Source: Myxococcales bacterium (GTDB lineage Bacteria > Myxococcota_A > Polyangia > Polyangiales > Polyangiaceae). Taken from it: a DNA stretch of 40,409 bases. Below, piece by piece: positions 17,412 to 25,804 of this stretch; position 1 is the first letter of the stretch; each line of letters starts with the position of its first letter. The notes under the pieces were generated by a model that made no database searches, was not told where the DNA came from, and saw only the letters and a list, made by a program, of their open reading frames with translations. The position numbers and the translations under genes were made by a program. The stretch lies in the NCBI GenBank assembly GCA_013297655.1, contig JAAFHV010000055.1, forward strand, positions 608 to 41,016. Reading direction: 5' to 3'.

Positions 17412-18509
17412 TTACCGCCGCGACATGAAGATGCGGAGGAGGAACACGAACAGGTTCCGGAGCTGGACGACGAGGCCGAGGGCGTCGCCGACCGGGTTGT
17501 CCATCGCGCTGTTCCGGAAGATGTGGCTCGTTTGGTAGAGCAAGAACCCGATCGAGAGAAGCGCGCCGACGCTCGCGACGGCGAGAGAGAACGGCTCACT
17601 GCCGAGGAACACCGAGAGGATCGCGGCGGAGAACACGACCCAAAAGCCCATCGCGAGGGTCGCCTTCAGGTACGAAAAATCCTTCTTCGTGACGAACACG
17701 TAGCCGGTGAGCGCGGCGAAGATGCCTCCGACCATCACGAACGTGTCGCGGATCGGGTTGGCGGAGAGGGTCTCCCCGCGCGAGGCGAGGACCTGCGCGA
17801 TGAACGCCATCGGCGCGAGCTCGAGGCCCATGAGCGCGGCCACGCCGAAGAGCGCGATCACGTTGAGCACGCGGACCCGGCTCACCCACCCCGCGACGAG
17901 GGTGGAGACGAACAGGAGCGCGAACGCCACGATGTGGAAATGCAGCAAAAATGCGCACGCGATGGGCACCTCGAGGGTGGACCCGTCGTCCAAGCTCACC
18001 GTCTCGGTGGGGCTCAAGTAGATCGCGGAAGCGCCGAGCGTGATCGCGACGGCAGCCGCACCGGCGAGCAGCCCGTACACCTTGCGGAGGTAGGCGACCC
18101 GCTGGCTCCCGAGGGCCGGCGCCGCGCCGCCGTGGGCTTCGGCGTGGGCCTTGTTCGCCGCGTTGTCGACCGAGCCACCGGCATGCGCGTGCGACAAGCC
18201 GTGTGCTCCGTAGGCCGCGGGCTGCGGGCGACCGTAGGCGGGCTGCGGGCCACCGTAAGCGGGCTGCGGGCCACCGTAGGCGGGCTGCGGGCCACCGTAG
18301 GCGGGCTGCGGGCCACCGTAAGCGGGCTGCGGGCCACCGTATGCCGAGTGCGCGGGCTGACGCGGGACCGCGCGTACGTGAAGGCCGCCCTGCGGCATGG
18401 GCGAGACGCTCAACGTCATGCCTTGGGACTCGGCTTGTCTGCGGAGGCCCTCGACGGCCTGAGCGTCGCTCGAGGGGTGCCCGGTACGAACGGTGGTTTC
18501 CCAGCTCAT
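17412..18509 (-). CDS. Bax inhibitor-1/YccA family membrane protein with N-terminal AYGGPQP repeats
   Basis: A 365-residue protein. Residues 120-365 hold seven hydrophobic segments typical of the BI-1/YccA (TMBIM) family of small ion-leak or FtsH-modulating inner-membrane proteins; the charged C-terminal end MSRR follows the last helix. Residues 1-115 are a soluble tail with six copies of a 7-residue repeat (AYGGPQP five times, then AYGRPQP; residues 56-97). The ATG at 18509 gives MSWETTVRTG; the frame extends 17 codons further upstream, but those are poor in family character. It lies upstream of the Cys-rich lipoprotein and downstream of fur, all on the minus strand. Confidence 0.85.
   Translation of the reverse strand: MSWETTVRTGHPSSDAQAVEGLRRQAESQGMTLSVSPMPQGGLHVRAVPRQPAHSAYGGPQPAYGGPQPAYGGPQPAYGGPQPAYGGPQPAYGRPQPAAYGAHGLSHAHAGGSVDNAANKAHAEAHGGAAPALGSQRVAYLRKVYGLLAGAAAVAITLGASAIYLSPTETVSLDDGSTLEVPIACAFLLHFHIVAFALLFVSTLVAGWVSRVRVLNVIALFGVAALMGLELAPMAFIAQVLASRGETLSANPIRDTFVMVGGIFAALTGYVFVTKKDFSYLKATLAMGFWVVFSAAILSVFLGSEPFSLAVASVGALLSIGFLLYQTSHIFRNSAMDNPVGDALGLVVQLRNLFVFLLRIFMSRR
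18218..18343. repeat. 21-bp tandem repeat (6 units) inside the Bax-inhibitor gene
   Basis: Six head-to-tail 21-bp units of the form gcgggctgcgggccaccgta encode the PAYGGPQ heptads. The units are almost identical in DNA as well as protein; the first differs by a few bases. That suggests recent copy-number change by slippage. Confidence 0.85.
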
Positions 18510-18642
18510 GGCGATCGAGCTTACCCACGAGCCGGGCCGAGTGAAAGCTGGGCCGCGCACATGCCCGACCGCCGCGGACGCGCCTCCCGCGAAGGACAGA
18601 ACGGTGAATCCCGTGCCCTCGTCGGCCTCGAGCTGGCTCGCG

Positions 18643-19131
18643 CTAGTTCTTTCGAGCGCGCGAGGCCTTGGCCTGGCATTCGGGGCACACGCCGTACATC
18701 TCGTGCTTGTGGCTCTTGAGGATGTAGCCGTACTTCTTGGCGATTTCGTCCTGGAGGACCTCGATACGGTCTTCCTCGAACTCGAGAATTTTGTCGCACT
18801 CGACGCAGATGAGGTGGTCGTGGTGAGACTGCTCGTCGGCCAGCTCGTAGCGGGTGAGGCCGTCGCCGAAGCGGCGCTCGAGGGCGACCCCGCACTCCGC
18901 GAGCAGCTTGAGCGTGCGGTAAACGGTGGCGTAACCCACCTTCGGATCTCTCGCGCGCACCTGGGCGAGGAGCTCCTCGATGCTCACGTGGTTCGGCGCG
19001 CCGAAGAACGTCTCCACGATGAGGCGCCGCTGGTCCGTCGAGCGCAGCCCCTTCTTCACCATGTGCTGGTGGAGCAAGGTGCGGAAGTGCTCTAAGTTCG
19101 GCGGAGCATGGGTGTGCGGCTTCTGTTTCAT
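18643..19131 (-). CDS. fur: Fur-family metal-responsive transcriptional repressor
   Basis: A 162-residue Fur family regulator. The N-terminal winged helix contains GLRSTDQRRLIVETFF and VGYATVYRTLKLL (recognition helix). The C-terminal dimerisation domain has the HHDHLIC metal motif, two CxxC pairs (CVEC and CPEC) for the structural zinc, and HKHEMYG. This set fits Fur or PerR, and I favour Fur since the sequence lacks a clear PerR Asp signature; sequence alone does not separate iron from peroxide or zinc sensing. GGGAGA lies 8 bases before the ATG at 19131. It is divergent from the PAP2 gene with a 78-bp gap in which I see no clear Fur box. Confidence 0.88.
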   Translation of the reverse strand: MKQKPHTHAPPNLEHFRTLLHQHMVKKGLRSTDQRRLIVETFFGAPNHVSIEELLAQVRARDPKVGYATVYRTLKLLAECGVALERRFGDGLTRYELADEQSHHDHLICVECDKILEFEEDRIEVLQDEIAKKYGYILKSHKHEMYGVCPECQAKASRARKN

Positions 19132-19209
19132 CGCAAAGTCTCCCGCCTCGGTCGCCTCGGCACACGCTGCCCACCAGAGATGGATGCGTCAAGCCGCAAA
19201 GCTCTTCCC

Positions 19210-20064
19210 ATGAATTTTAGAGGCCAATCACGGTCGCGCGTCCGGGCGTGGGCGCTCCTCGTGTGCGCGGCCTTCGCGTGTGCGACGAGCGTGTCGACGT
19301 CGTCCCGCGCCGACGAGCCCCCTCGGCCGCTCGCGCACGATCTCAGGCTCGATCTCCCCGTGACGGTCGTCTCGGCGGGGGCCGCGCTCGGGCTCGGGCT
19401 CGCGTCGAGCTCGCTCGCGTCGAGCTGCCGGTGGTGCGGCTCGAATGGCATCGACGACAGCATGAGGAGCGCGCTCCGTCGCAACGATCCGGGCCCCGCT
19501 GGCGTCGTGAGCGACGTGGTCGTCGGGGCTGCGCCGTTCGCGGGTCTGGGTCTCCTCGCGCTCGCCGCGCACGACGAGGGCCACGCCGATCAGATCCCGC
19601 TCGACGCGCTGCTCGTCGCCGAAGCGACCGCCGTCGCGATGCTCGCGAGCTCCGTCACGAAGGTCACGCTCGCGCGCAGGCGACCCTCCGCGCCGGCGCT
19701 CTCCCCCGAGGAAGGCTCGCTCTCCACGAGCTCCTCCGACAACACGTCGTTCGTCTCCGGGCACGCGACGTTCGCGTTCTCGCTCGTCACCTCGGCGGGC
19801 ACGATCGCGCAGATGCGCGGCTATCGCATGGCGCCGCTCGTGTGGGGCGTTGGTGTGCCCCTCGCGCTCGCGACCAGCTATTTTCAGCTCGCCGGCGATC
19901 GTGAGCATTTCACGGACGTGCTCGGCGGCATGCTCGTCGGCGCGCTCGTGGGCGTCGGGCTGCCGCTGCTCTTCCACGCGCCGGTCACGAACAAAGTGAT
20001 GGTAAGCGCGGCCCCGATCGTCGGCGGCCAGATGCTGACGGTGACGTTCCGGTCGCCGCTCTGA
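19210..20064 (+). CDS. PAP2-family membrane phosphatase
   Basis: A 284-residue protein with an N-terminal hydrophobic signal/membrane segment (RVRAWALLVCAAFACATS). The PAP2 phosphatase signature is in the usual order: KVTLARRRP (motif 1, Lys and Arg-Pro), SFVSGHATFAFS (motif 2, Ser-Gly-His) and GDREHFTDVLGG (motif 3, Arg-His-Asp). It most likely dephosphorylates lipid phosphates (undecaprenyl pyrophosphate, phosphatidic acid or a lipid A phosphate) on the periplasmic face. The hydrophobicity between motifs is moderate, so it may be partly periplasmic. The ATG at 19210 is chosen because it directly precedes the signal segment; no ribosome-binding site is obvious. Confidence 0.85.
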   Translation: MNFRGQSRSRVRAWALLVCAAFACATSVSTSSRADEPPRPLAHDLRLDLPVTVVSAGAALGLGLASSSLASSCRWCGSNGIDDSMRSALRRNDPGPAGVVSDVVVGAAPFAGLGLLALAAHDEGHADQIPLDALLVAEATAVAMLASSVTKVTLARRRPSAPALSPEEGSLSTSSSDNTSFVSGHATFAFSLVTSAGTIAQMRGYRMAPLVWGVGVPLALATSYFQLAGDREHFTDVLGGMLVGALVGVGLPLLFHAPVTNKVMVSAAPIVGGQMLTVTFRSPL

Positions 20065-20157
20065 CCCACGTCGCAGTCGAGCTTTACGCGGACGACGAAC
20101 TTGGCGATCGTGGGACATCCGGGATGCGCCTTCGTGCTCTCGAGCGTTCGAGGATCC

Positions 20158-21507
20158 ATGCGCGTATCGGCTCGTCTTTTGTTCCCCGCTGCGGCCTTCG
20201 TGACGTGCCTCGCGTCGCCGGGTTGTCACTCCGTCGAGTCGCCGCCGAACGCGGCCGCGAGCCCGAAGAGTGTCCCCGTGCTCGTAGCGACGAGCGGCGA
20301 CGCGTCGAGCCCCGACGCCGCGGTCACGAGCGCGGCGAAGGAGATCGACCTGCTCCACTCGGTCGCTTGTGTGGTGGCGGTGTCGTCGAAGGTAGACAAC
20401 CCGAAGGACTTCCCGGAGCACCTCGTCGACGGAAAGCTCGAGACGGCCTGGAACGGGCGAACCGGCGATCTAAAGGGCTACATCGCGTTTCGCACGCCTG
20501 CCGTCACGCGCGTGCGAAGAGTTTCGCTCACGGTCGGTTTCGATCGCGGGGAGCTCTTCACGAAGAACCATCGGATCGCGAAGGTGAGGCTCTCGCGGGC
20601 CGGGAAAACGCTGCTCGAACGTGACTTGAACCCCGACGCACGAGGGTTCCAGGATCTCACGATCGACGAGGCGGGAGGGGACTTCAAGCTCGAGGTTCTC
20701 GAGACCAAGCCGGGCACCGAGAAGGGGTGGCGCGAGCTGGTCGTCTCCGAGCTCCGTGTGTTCGGCTACGCGAACGGCGCTCCCGAAAATCCGAACCATT
20801 TGCCGGAGCTCGCGCTGGGCTCCCTCGACGGCGCGCCGCCACGTCGCGAGGCGCTCGAGGGCAAGCCGAAAGCGGGGCCCTTCGCGTCGGTCGCGGAGCT
20901 CTGCAGCGACTACACCCGCGCGATGAGCAAGCCGATCGACGCCGCGTTTCCAGGCGATCGATACCCTGGAAAAATAGGGCCCGTTCATTGCGCGCCGGTC
21001 AAGGAAGCTGCCCCCGTCGTGACGGGACAAGGCTCGCCCTTCCGCTCCGCGATCGTGGTCCGAGTGGACGATCCGGAGCGCGAGAACGCGCGCCTCGTCC
21101 TCGAGACGGCGAAGGGCTTCGCGCTCACGAGCGTCAAGCTCTGGTCGCGGTACCACGACGATCCGGGTTGTGGGCACGCGTCGGAGCATTCGTTCGAGGA
21201 CGCCAAGCTCGTGACCGGGGCACGGGGGCGCACGGTGCTCGTGCTGCGCACCCTCGCGACCGACGTGTACTGGCTCGGCGCGACCGATCCGGGAGGCACC
21301 GTCGAGCGAGCCTACGCGTGCGACGAGGACGAAGCGGGCGCCGCGCGTTGCGAAGGGCCGCTCGTCACCGCGCGTACGGAAGGTTGGCCCCCGGGGTGGG
21401 ACGTCGCAAGCGGGCAGTTTCCGAAGGTGGACGCCGACAAGCTCGTATGGACGTTCCGTAAGCCTGCTGTGCTCGGGCCGGCTGGCGATCTGCGGCTCGG
21501 CCCCTGA
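20158..21507 (+). CDS. Lipoprotein with NADase-type glycan-binding/discoidin-like module
   Basis: A 449-residue protein with a signal peptide ending LASPGC, a plausible lipobox. After a Ser/Ala-rich linker, residues about 75-200 carry HLVDGKLETAWNGRTGDLKG then FTKNHRIAKVRLSRAG, the pattern of the NADase-type glycan-binding domain (a discoidin-like fold: 'DGk..TaW', 'N.R...v'). The rest, with several Cys (SVAELCSDY, GPVHCAPV, DPGCGHASEH, AYACDEDEAGAARCEG), is not recognised. It is probably a secreted or surface lipoprotein that binds carbohydrate. GAGGA (20150-20154) is 3 bases before the ATG. Confidence 0.65.
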   Translation: MRVSARLLFPAAAFVTCLASPGCHSVESPPNAAASPKSVPVLVATSGDASSPDAAVTSAAKEIDLLHSVACVVAVSSKVDNPKDFPEHLVDGKLETAWNGRTGDLKGYIAFRTPAVTRVRRVSLTVGFDRGELFTKNHRIAKVRLSRAGKTLLERDLNPDARGFQDLTIDEAGGDFKLEVLETKPGTEKGWRELVVSELRVFGYANGAPENPNHLPELALGSLDGAPPRREALEGKPKAGPFASVAELCSDYTRAMSKPIDAAFPGDRYPGKIGPVHCAPVKEAAPVVTGQGSPFRSAIVVRVDDPERENARLVLETAKGFALTSVKLWSRYHDDPGCGHASEHSFEDAKLVTGARGRTVLVLRTLATDVYWLGATDPGGTVERAYACDEDEAGAARCEGPLVTARTEGWPPGWDVASGQFPKVDADKLVWTFRKPAVLGPAGDLRLGP

Positions 21508-21618
21508 CACGATGATAGGCAAAAACAAGCCAATAGCGGCCCTTCGTGCCCCCGCGAGGGTGGCATTTTCGCGCCGGGAGACTTCCCTCTTTTCCGCGCA
21601 TCGACTACTCCACGCGTC

Positions 21619-22323
21619 ATGATCCTCGGTGGCGGATTCGGTGGTGGTGGCGGGCTCGGTGGCAAGGGTCCGGGCGCGGAGAGCAAGCTCAAGACAATCG
21701 GCGAACGCGACTTCGAGGCCGAGGTCTTCCGCGCGACGGAGCCGGTGCTCATCTACTTTTCGTCGCAGCGCGCGGGCCAAGCGGGCCAGCGCACCGACGC
21801 CGAGGTCGAGAGCGTCGCGAGCGAGCTCGCGGGCAAGCTCAAGGTCGTCAAGGTCGACATCGAGAACGCGCCCACCCTCGTGCGGCAGCTCCGCATCCAA
21901 CAAGTGCCGATGTTCATGGTGTTCGCGGGCGGTCGGATCGTCGACGGTCAAGCGGGTGCCCTCACGAAAAAAGCGCTCCTCACCATGGTGGACCCACACC
22001 TCCCGCGCCAAGCCGGCGCGCTGAAGGCGGTCGAGGTCGCCGAGCTCGTCAAGCGTGGAGTCATCTCCGTGGTCGACGCGAGGGACGCCGGGGCGTTCGG
22101 CCGCGCGCACGTTCCGGGTTCTACGAACCTCCCCCTCGAGCAAATCGAAGAGCGCCTCGCCGAGCTCTTCATGCTCCAGGGGCAGCCGATCCTTTACTGC
22201 CGCTCGGGTGACAAAACCAAGGAGCTCTCGGCCAAGCTCGCCGAACAGGGCACCGAGGTCGGTTATCTCGAGGGCGGTTTCCTCGCGTGGGAGTCCGAGG
22301 GGCTCCCGATCGAACGCGGCTGA
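21619..22323 (+). CDS. Thioredoxin-fold/rhodanese fusion protein
   Basis: A 234-residue fusion. Residues 1-20 are a Gly-rich lead. Residues 25-130 have thioredoxin-fold features (PVLIYFSSQ, LKVVKVDIENAPTL, the cis-Pro VPMFMVFAGGR), but the place of the CxxC is taken by QRAGQAG (50-56), so there are no redox cysteines. Residues 135-234 form a rhodanese domain with DARDAGAFGRAHVPGSTNLPL and the active-site loop CRSGDK (C194). It probably is a cytoplasmic sulfurtransferase with a non-redox thioredoxin fold used for binding. It stands alone, 111 bp after the preceding lipoprotein gene, and is far from the sulfur island at 33-40 kb. Confidence 0.8.
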   Translation: MILGGGFGGGGGLGGKGPGAESKLKTIGERDFEAEVFRATEPVLIYFSSQRAGQAGQRTDAEVESVASELAGKLKVVKVDIENAPTLVRQLRIQQVPMFMVFAGGRIVDGQAGALTKKALLTMVDPHLPRQAGALKAVEVAELVKRGVISVVDARDAGAFGRAHVPGSTNLPLEQIEERLAELFMLQGQPILYCRSGDKTKELSAKLAEQGTEVGYLEGGFLAWESEGLPIERG

Positions 22324-22544
22324 GCGGCCAACGTCGCGAGCGCGCCACCTCGCCTCACCATCTCACCCATTCGGGGCTCCGGTTGCGCCCGTGCGCGCCG
22401 CCGCGCGGCGTTCGACGTGACGGCCGGGTGCCAAACGCCGTCGAGGTGGCCAGTCTCGCAGTGTCCACCACCCACGATTGGCGGACCAAGGTCGCGTAAC
22501 CTTCAGTTCCTTTCGGGGGAAGAATTGGGAATTGTGGGCACGGC

Positions 22545-24686
22545 ATGGTTCCATCGCGGCTGATGGGCCAAAACGTCGCACAAACCTCCGCTCCCTCCGT
22601 CTCGTTCGGCCCCGGAGGATATGGCCCGCCCGGCGCGCCGCCATCCGGTGGAGGCGGAGGCGGATATGGCCCGCCGCCCGGTGGAGGCGGTGGCTATGGC
22701 CCGCCCGGCGCGCCGCCCGGTGGAGGTGGTGGTGGTTATGGTCCGCCGTCGGGTGGAGGCGGAGGTGGCTACGGTCCGCCAGGCGCGCCGCCCGGTGGAG
22801 GCGGAGGTGGCTACGGTCCGCCAGGTGCGCCGCCCGATGGAGGCGGAGGTGGCTATGGCCCGCCAGGCGCGCCGCCCGGTGGAGGCGGCGGTGGATATGG
22901 CCCGCCGTCCGGTGGGGGAGGTGGTTACGGTGCGCCTCCCGGTCCGCCGGGCGGGAGCGGCGGTTATGGCGCGCCTCCGGGGGCCGCCGCGCCGCCATCG
23001 TTCGGGGCGCCCCCTGCGACCCCTCCCGGCGGAAAAAAGAAGAGCAACGCGCCCCTCGTGATCGGCATCACTGTCGGTCTCTTGCTCATCGCCGGTGGAA
23101 TCGTCGGGGGTGTGTCGATGATGGGGAAAAAGAAGCGTGTCGTCCTCCCCGTCGATGCGAAGCTCATGCCCGGCGGCACGACCGAGATTGCCACTCAGCT
23201 CATCGAGTCCACTCGCGAGCCGGACGAGCGAATCAAGAATGCCTATCTCGCCGCCGAGCTCGGGTCGGAGATGTGCAGGCCCGGGGGCCGCAACTACGCT
23301 TCGTTCTTCGAGCGCCTCGGATCGCTCACCCCGCAGTCGGCACGCGAGTTCTTCTTCGACAAAAAGGCCATAACCGACGCGCAAGACGTGCTCGCGTGCG
23401 GCGCGCTGCTCGGCGGGTCGCTCGCCTCGCCCTACCAGACCGTGCTCGTCTTCGACGACGACGGCAAGAAGCGCCGTGTCGGCATCGCACAAGAGAAGCT
23501 CACCGGGTTGCCCGATTCGATCGGCTTCTCGAAGGAGAAATTCTCGAGCAGCAACGGCTATTGTCGAAGCGTGGACTCGGCTGGCAAGAACGTCGATTGT
23601 AAGGGCGACTCCCACGCGATGTTCATCAAAGAACCCAACTGGTTCATGGGCACTCGCGACGCCTTGGAGTCGATGGCGCTCGCGATCGAGCACCCGAAAG
23701 AGGAGCTCACCGCGACCGTGTCCGCCATCCGCGACGCCGCCGCGGAGCTCGATGGTCTCCCGATCGTGCGCCTCCAGGCGGAGCCCAAATCGGCAAAAGA
23801 GTTCTTCATGATGCCGTGCACCTTCGGCTCGCTCCACTCGTCGGCGCCGATGAAGGAGTTCAACGAGGGCTGTTTCCCGAAGGGCATCGACAAGGAGATC
23901 GAAAGCCTCGACGCCAAGCTGCGCGCCGCCGGCTACGAGCTGGACGGCGACTACGCCAAAGCGGGCGCCATCCACGGCTCGCTCGTCTTCGTCTTCCGCA
24001 ACCCCGACTCCGCGAAGGACTCCGAGAAGACGGTGAAGGGCATCGTCGACGAGTGGAAGAGCCACCTCGAGGAGAACGCGAAGAAGCTCACCCGCTCCTC
24101 GCGCGAGTCTCCTTACGACGCGCGAACGAAGCGCTTCGCCGCGATCGTGGACAATTACTTCGATGCGCTCAAGGCGATGAAGATCACGCGCAACGGCCGC
24201 GCGATCCGGATCGCGTTCTCGAGCCTCATCTCCGCCGAGGACAAGACCGCGCTCGAAGAAGCGGAGAAGTCGACGGTCGACAAGCGCCGCGCTTCGTCCG
24301 AGATCGTCGACGCCATTCGCGAGAAGAAGGCGGTGCCGGTGAAGTCGCTCGCGAAGCTGGTCGGGGAGCCCTGGGCGAAGTACCTCGCCGCGCCTCCGCC
24401 AGAGGGTAACGCCGCGCGCGTGGCCCTCACCCTCGAGCAGTGCCTCGACGCGGTGAAGCGCACGACCCCGATGAAGATCACCGAGTTTACGACGCCCGAG
24501 GCGCGCTCATTCTACTTCCAACTTCGGTTCGCGCAGTGCCCCAAGACGCCGCCGCAGGTGCTCGGCTGGCAGCGCGACTGCATCGGACGCGCGAAGAAGG
24601 CGGCCGACCTCCAAGTGTGCTCCGCGATGAAACCGACCAACGAGCCCGCCGACGCCGAGTACGGCGATCGTGGCATGAAGAAGTGA
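22545..24686 (+). CDS. GYGPP-repeat membrane protein of unknown function (713 aa)
   Basis: Residues 1-165 are low complexity: eight GYGPP motifs, two GYGAPP, separated by poly-Gly and APP runs. A single membrane helix follows (about 170-192, APLVIGITVGLLLIAGGIVG) with basic residues KKKR right after it. Residues 200-713 are a soluble domain with many Lys/Glu helices and several Cys, which I do not recognise. By charge rule the repeat tail and the C-terminal domain lie on opposite sides of the membrane. Starts ATG 22545 and ATG 22563 (MGQNVAQTS) are both possible; neither has a good ribosome-binding site. The 221-bp gap upstream shows no gene and no clear signal. Confidence 0.75.
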   Translation: MVPSRLMGQNVAQTSAPSVSFGPGGYGPPGAPPSGGGGGGYGPPPGGGGGYGPPGAPPGGGGGGYGPPSGGGGGGYGPPGAPPGGGGGGYGPPGAPPDGGGGGYGPPGAPPGGGGGGYGPPSGGGGGYGAPPGPPGGSGGYGAPPGAAAPPSFGAPPATPPGGKKKSNAPLVIGITVGLLLIAGGIVGGVSMMGKKKRVVLPVDAKLMPGGTTEIATQLIESTREPDERIKNAYLAAELGSEMCRPGGRNYASFFERLGSLTPQSAREFFFDKKAITDAQDVLACGALLGGSLASPYQTVLVFDDDGKKRRVGIAQEKLTGLPDSIGFSKEKFSSSNGYCRSVDSAGKNVDCKGDSHAMFIKEPNWFMGTRDALESMALAIEHPKEELTATVSAIRDAAAELDGLPIVRLQAEPKSAKEFFMMPCTFGSLHSSAPMKEFNEGCFPKGIDKEIESLDAKLRAAGYELDGDYAKAGAIHGSLVFVFRNPDSAKDSEKTVKGIVDEWKSHLEENAKKLTRSSRESPYDARTKRFAAIVDNYFDALKAMKITRNGRAIRIAFSSLISAEDKTALEEAEKSTVDKRRASSEIVDAIREKKAVPVKSLAKLVGEPWAKYLAAPPPEGNAARVALTLEQCLDAVKRTTPMKITEFTTPEARSFYFQLRFAQCPKTPPQVLGWQRDCIGRAKKAADLQVCSAMKPTNEPADAEYGDRGMKK
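22612..22985. repeat. Degenerate Gly/Pro/Tyr-coding repeat tract
   Basis: Imperfect repeats of about 24-45 bp built from ggcggaggtggctatggcc and gcgccgcccggtgg, encoding the GGYGPPGAPP tract of the 713-residue protein. Similar units at 22786 and 22828 differ by only a few bases, indicating repeat turnover. Confidence 0.75.
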
Positions 24687-24696
24687 GCCTGCTCCT

Positions 24697-24718
24697 CTCA
24701 CGCTCGCGCGAGCGTGAG
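24697..24718. terminator. 22-bp perfect palindrome between convergent genes
   Basis: CTCACGCTCG-CG-CGAGCGTGAG is a perfect 22-bp palindrome 10 bp after the stop of the GYGPP-repeat gene and 51 bp from the end of the permease gene on the other strand. It can form a long GC-rich hairpin in both transcripts. There is no T-tract, so it is a bidirectional structured terminator candidate and not a classic intrinsic one. Confidence 0.5.
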
Positions 24719-24769
24719 GGCGCGACCGTTCGCATGTGGAGTGCATGTATGTGGCACCCCGCGCCGCCG

Positions 24770-25804
24770 TCAGCGTCGCTTGCGCGAGAACGCGCGCGGG
24801 TCGAGCGCGTCGCGGAGTGCCTCGCCGACGAGGTTCGACGCGATGAGCGTGACGAGCAAGAAGACGCCCGGGAAGAAGAGCAGCCAGTAGGCCTCGGGGC
24901 GCTGCCGCACGTCGCTCATGACCTGTCCCCACGACGCATAACGGCCACGATCGCCGACGCGGAGGAAGTCGAGCTGCGCCTCGAGGAGCACGACCGCGCC
25001 GAGGCCGAAGGTGGCCGACACGATCGCCTGTCCGCTCGCGTTCGGGATCACGTGACGGAAGAGCACCCGCAGCGGCGACGCTCCGAGCGCGCGCGCGGCA
25101 ACCACGTAATCGCGCGAGCTCACGTCGACCACCTCGGTGCGGACGAGGCGGGTGACCTCCGCGAACCGGGCCGCCACGATCGTGAGGAAGAGCGTCGTCA
25201 AGTCCGGGTGCGGGAGCGCTGCCTGCACGCACAGCACGAGGACGAAGCTCGGCATCGAGCTCATCGTGTCCGTGAGTCGTTGCACCATGAAGTCGAACGA
25301 CCCGCCGAAATAGCCAGCGAGCGCCCCCAGGAGCGCGCCCAACGTCACGTAGGCGACCACCGCGAGGAGCGCGAAGCCGAGCTGCGTGCGAACTCCGTGC
25401 ACCGTCTGCGCGAACACGTCGCGGCCGCTCCCGTCCGTTCCGAAGGGGTGCCCGCGCGAGGGCCGCGCGACCCGGTCCGCGCTCTGGGTGGTGGGCCCGT
25501 GCCGGACGACAGGATAGATCGCGAAACCTGCGTGCGCGTTCGCGATTTGTTCGTTGTCGAGGCCGGTGAGGGAGGCCGGGTGGGTGACGGCGGGCAGCAC
25601 GTAGACCGTGCCGTCGACCGAGCAAATCAGGGGAAAGTCGCTCGCGAGGAGGTCCGCGAAGATGGCGATCATCGCCAAGAGGGAGAGCACGAGCACTCCG
25701 GCGCGCGCGCGGCTTCGCTCCGTGAGGCGGTCGAACGTGTGCGCGAACGAGCCGGGGATGGTGCGTCGCCGTCGCTTCGTCGCGGTCGAGTTGGGGCCGC
25801 TCAC
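24770..25804 (-). CDS. ABC transporter permease, Opp/Dpp (peptide/nickel) type C subunit
   Basis: A 344-residue inner-membrane permease of the DppC/OppC type: an N-terminal cytoplasmic segment, the first membrane helix near residues 36-55, then the HPFGTDGSGRDVFAQ segment typical of these C subunits, several membrane helices, and the EAA loop DYVVAARALGASPLRVLFRHVIPN that contacts the ATPases. Between the first helix and HPFGTD it carries a longer-than-usual loop (about 60 residues). GTG start at 25802-25804, overlapping the stop of the B subunit (GTGA). No substrate-binding protein or ATPase gene is in the window, so the transporter is incomplete here. Confidence 0.88.
   Translation of the reverse strand: MSGPNSTATKRRRRTIPGSFAHTFDRLTERSRARAGVLVLSLLAMIAIFADLLASDFPLICSVDGTVYVLPAVTHPASLTGLDNEQIANAHAGFAIYPVVRHGPTTQSADRVARPSRGHPFGTDGSGRDVFAQTVHGVRTQLGFALLAVVAYVTLGALLGALAGYFGGSFDFMVQRLTDTMSSMPSFVLVLCVQAALPHPDLTTLFLTIVAARFAEVTRLVRTEVVDVSSRDYVVAARALGASPLRVLFRHVIPNASGQAIVSATFGLGAVVLLEAQLDFLRVGDRGRYASWGQVMSDVRQRPEAYWLLFFPGVFLLVTLIASNLVGEALRDALDPRAFSRKRR

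Noticed and set aside
14758-17428. Very long reading frames (about 790 codons) on the plus strand opposite the BatA-like gene
   Set aside because: They are Arg/Ala/Ser-rich mirror frames of a high-GC gene on the other strand, with no domains, and the minus strand has clear family features.
18218-18343. Regular 21-bp repeats as CRISPR
   Set aside because: Repeats have no unique spacers; they are in frame and encode a heptad tail of a membrane protein.
19132-19209. Fur box for autoregulation in the fur/PAP2 gap
   Set aside because: No AT-rich palindrome resembling a Fur box could be found.
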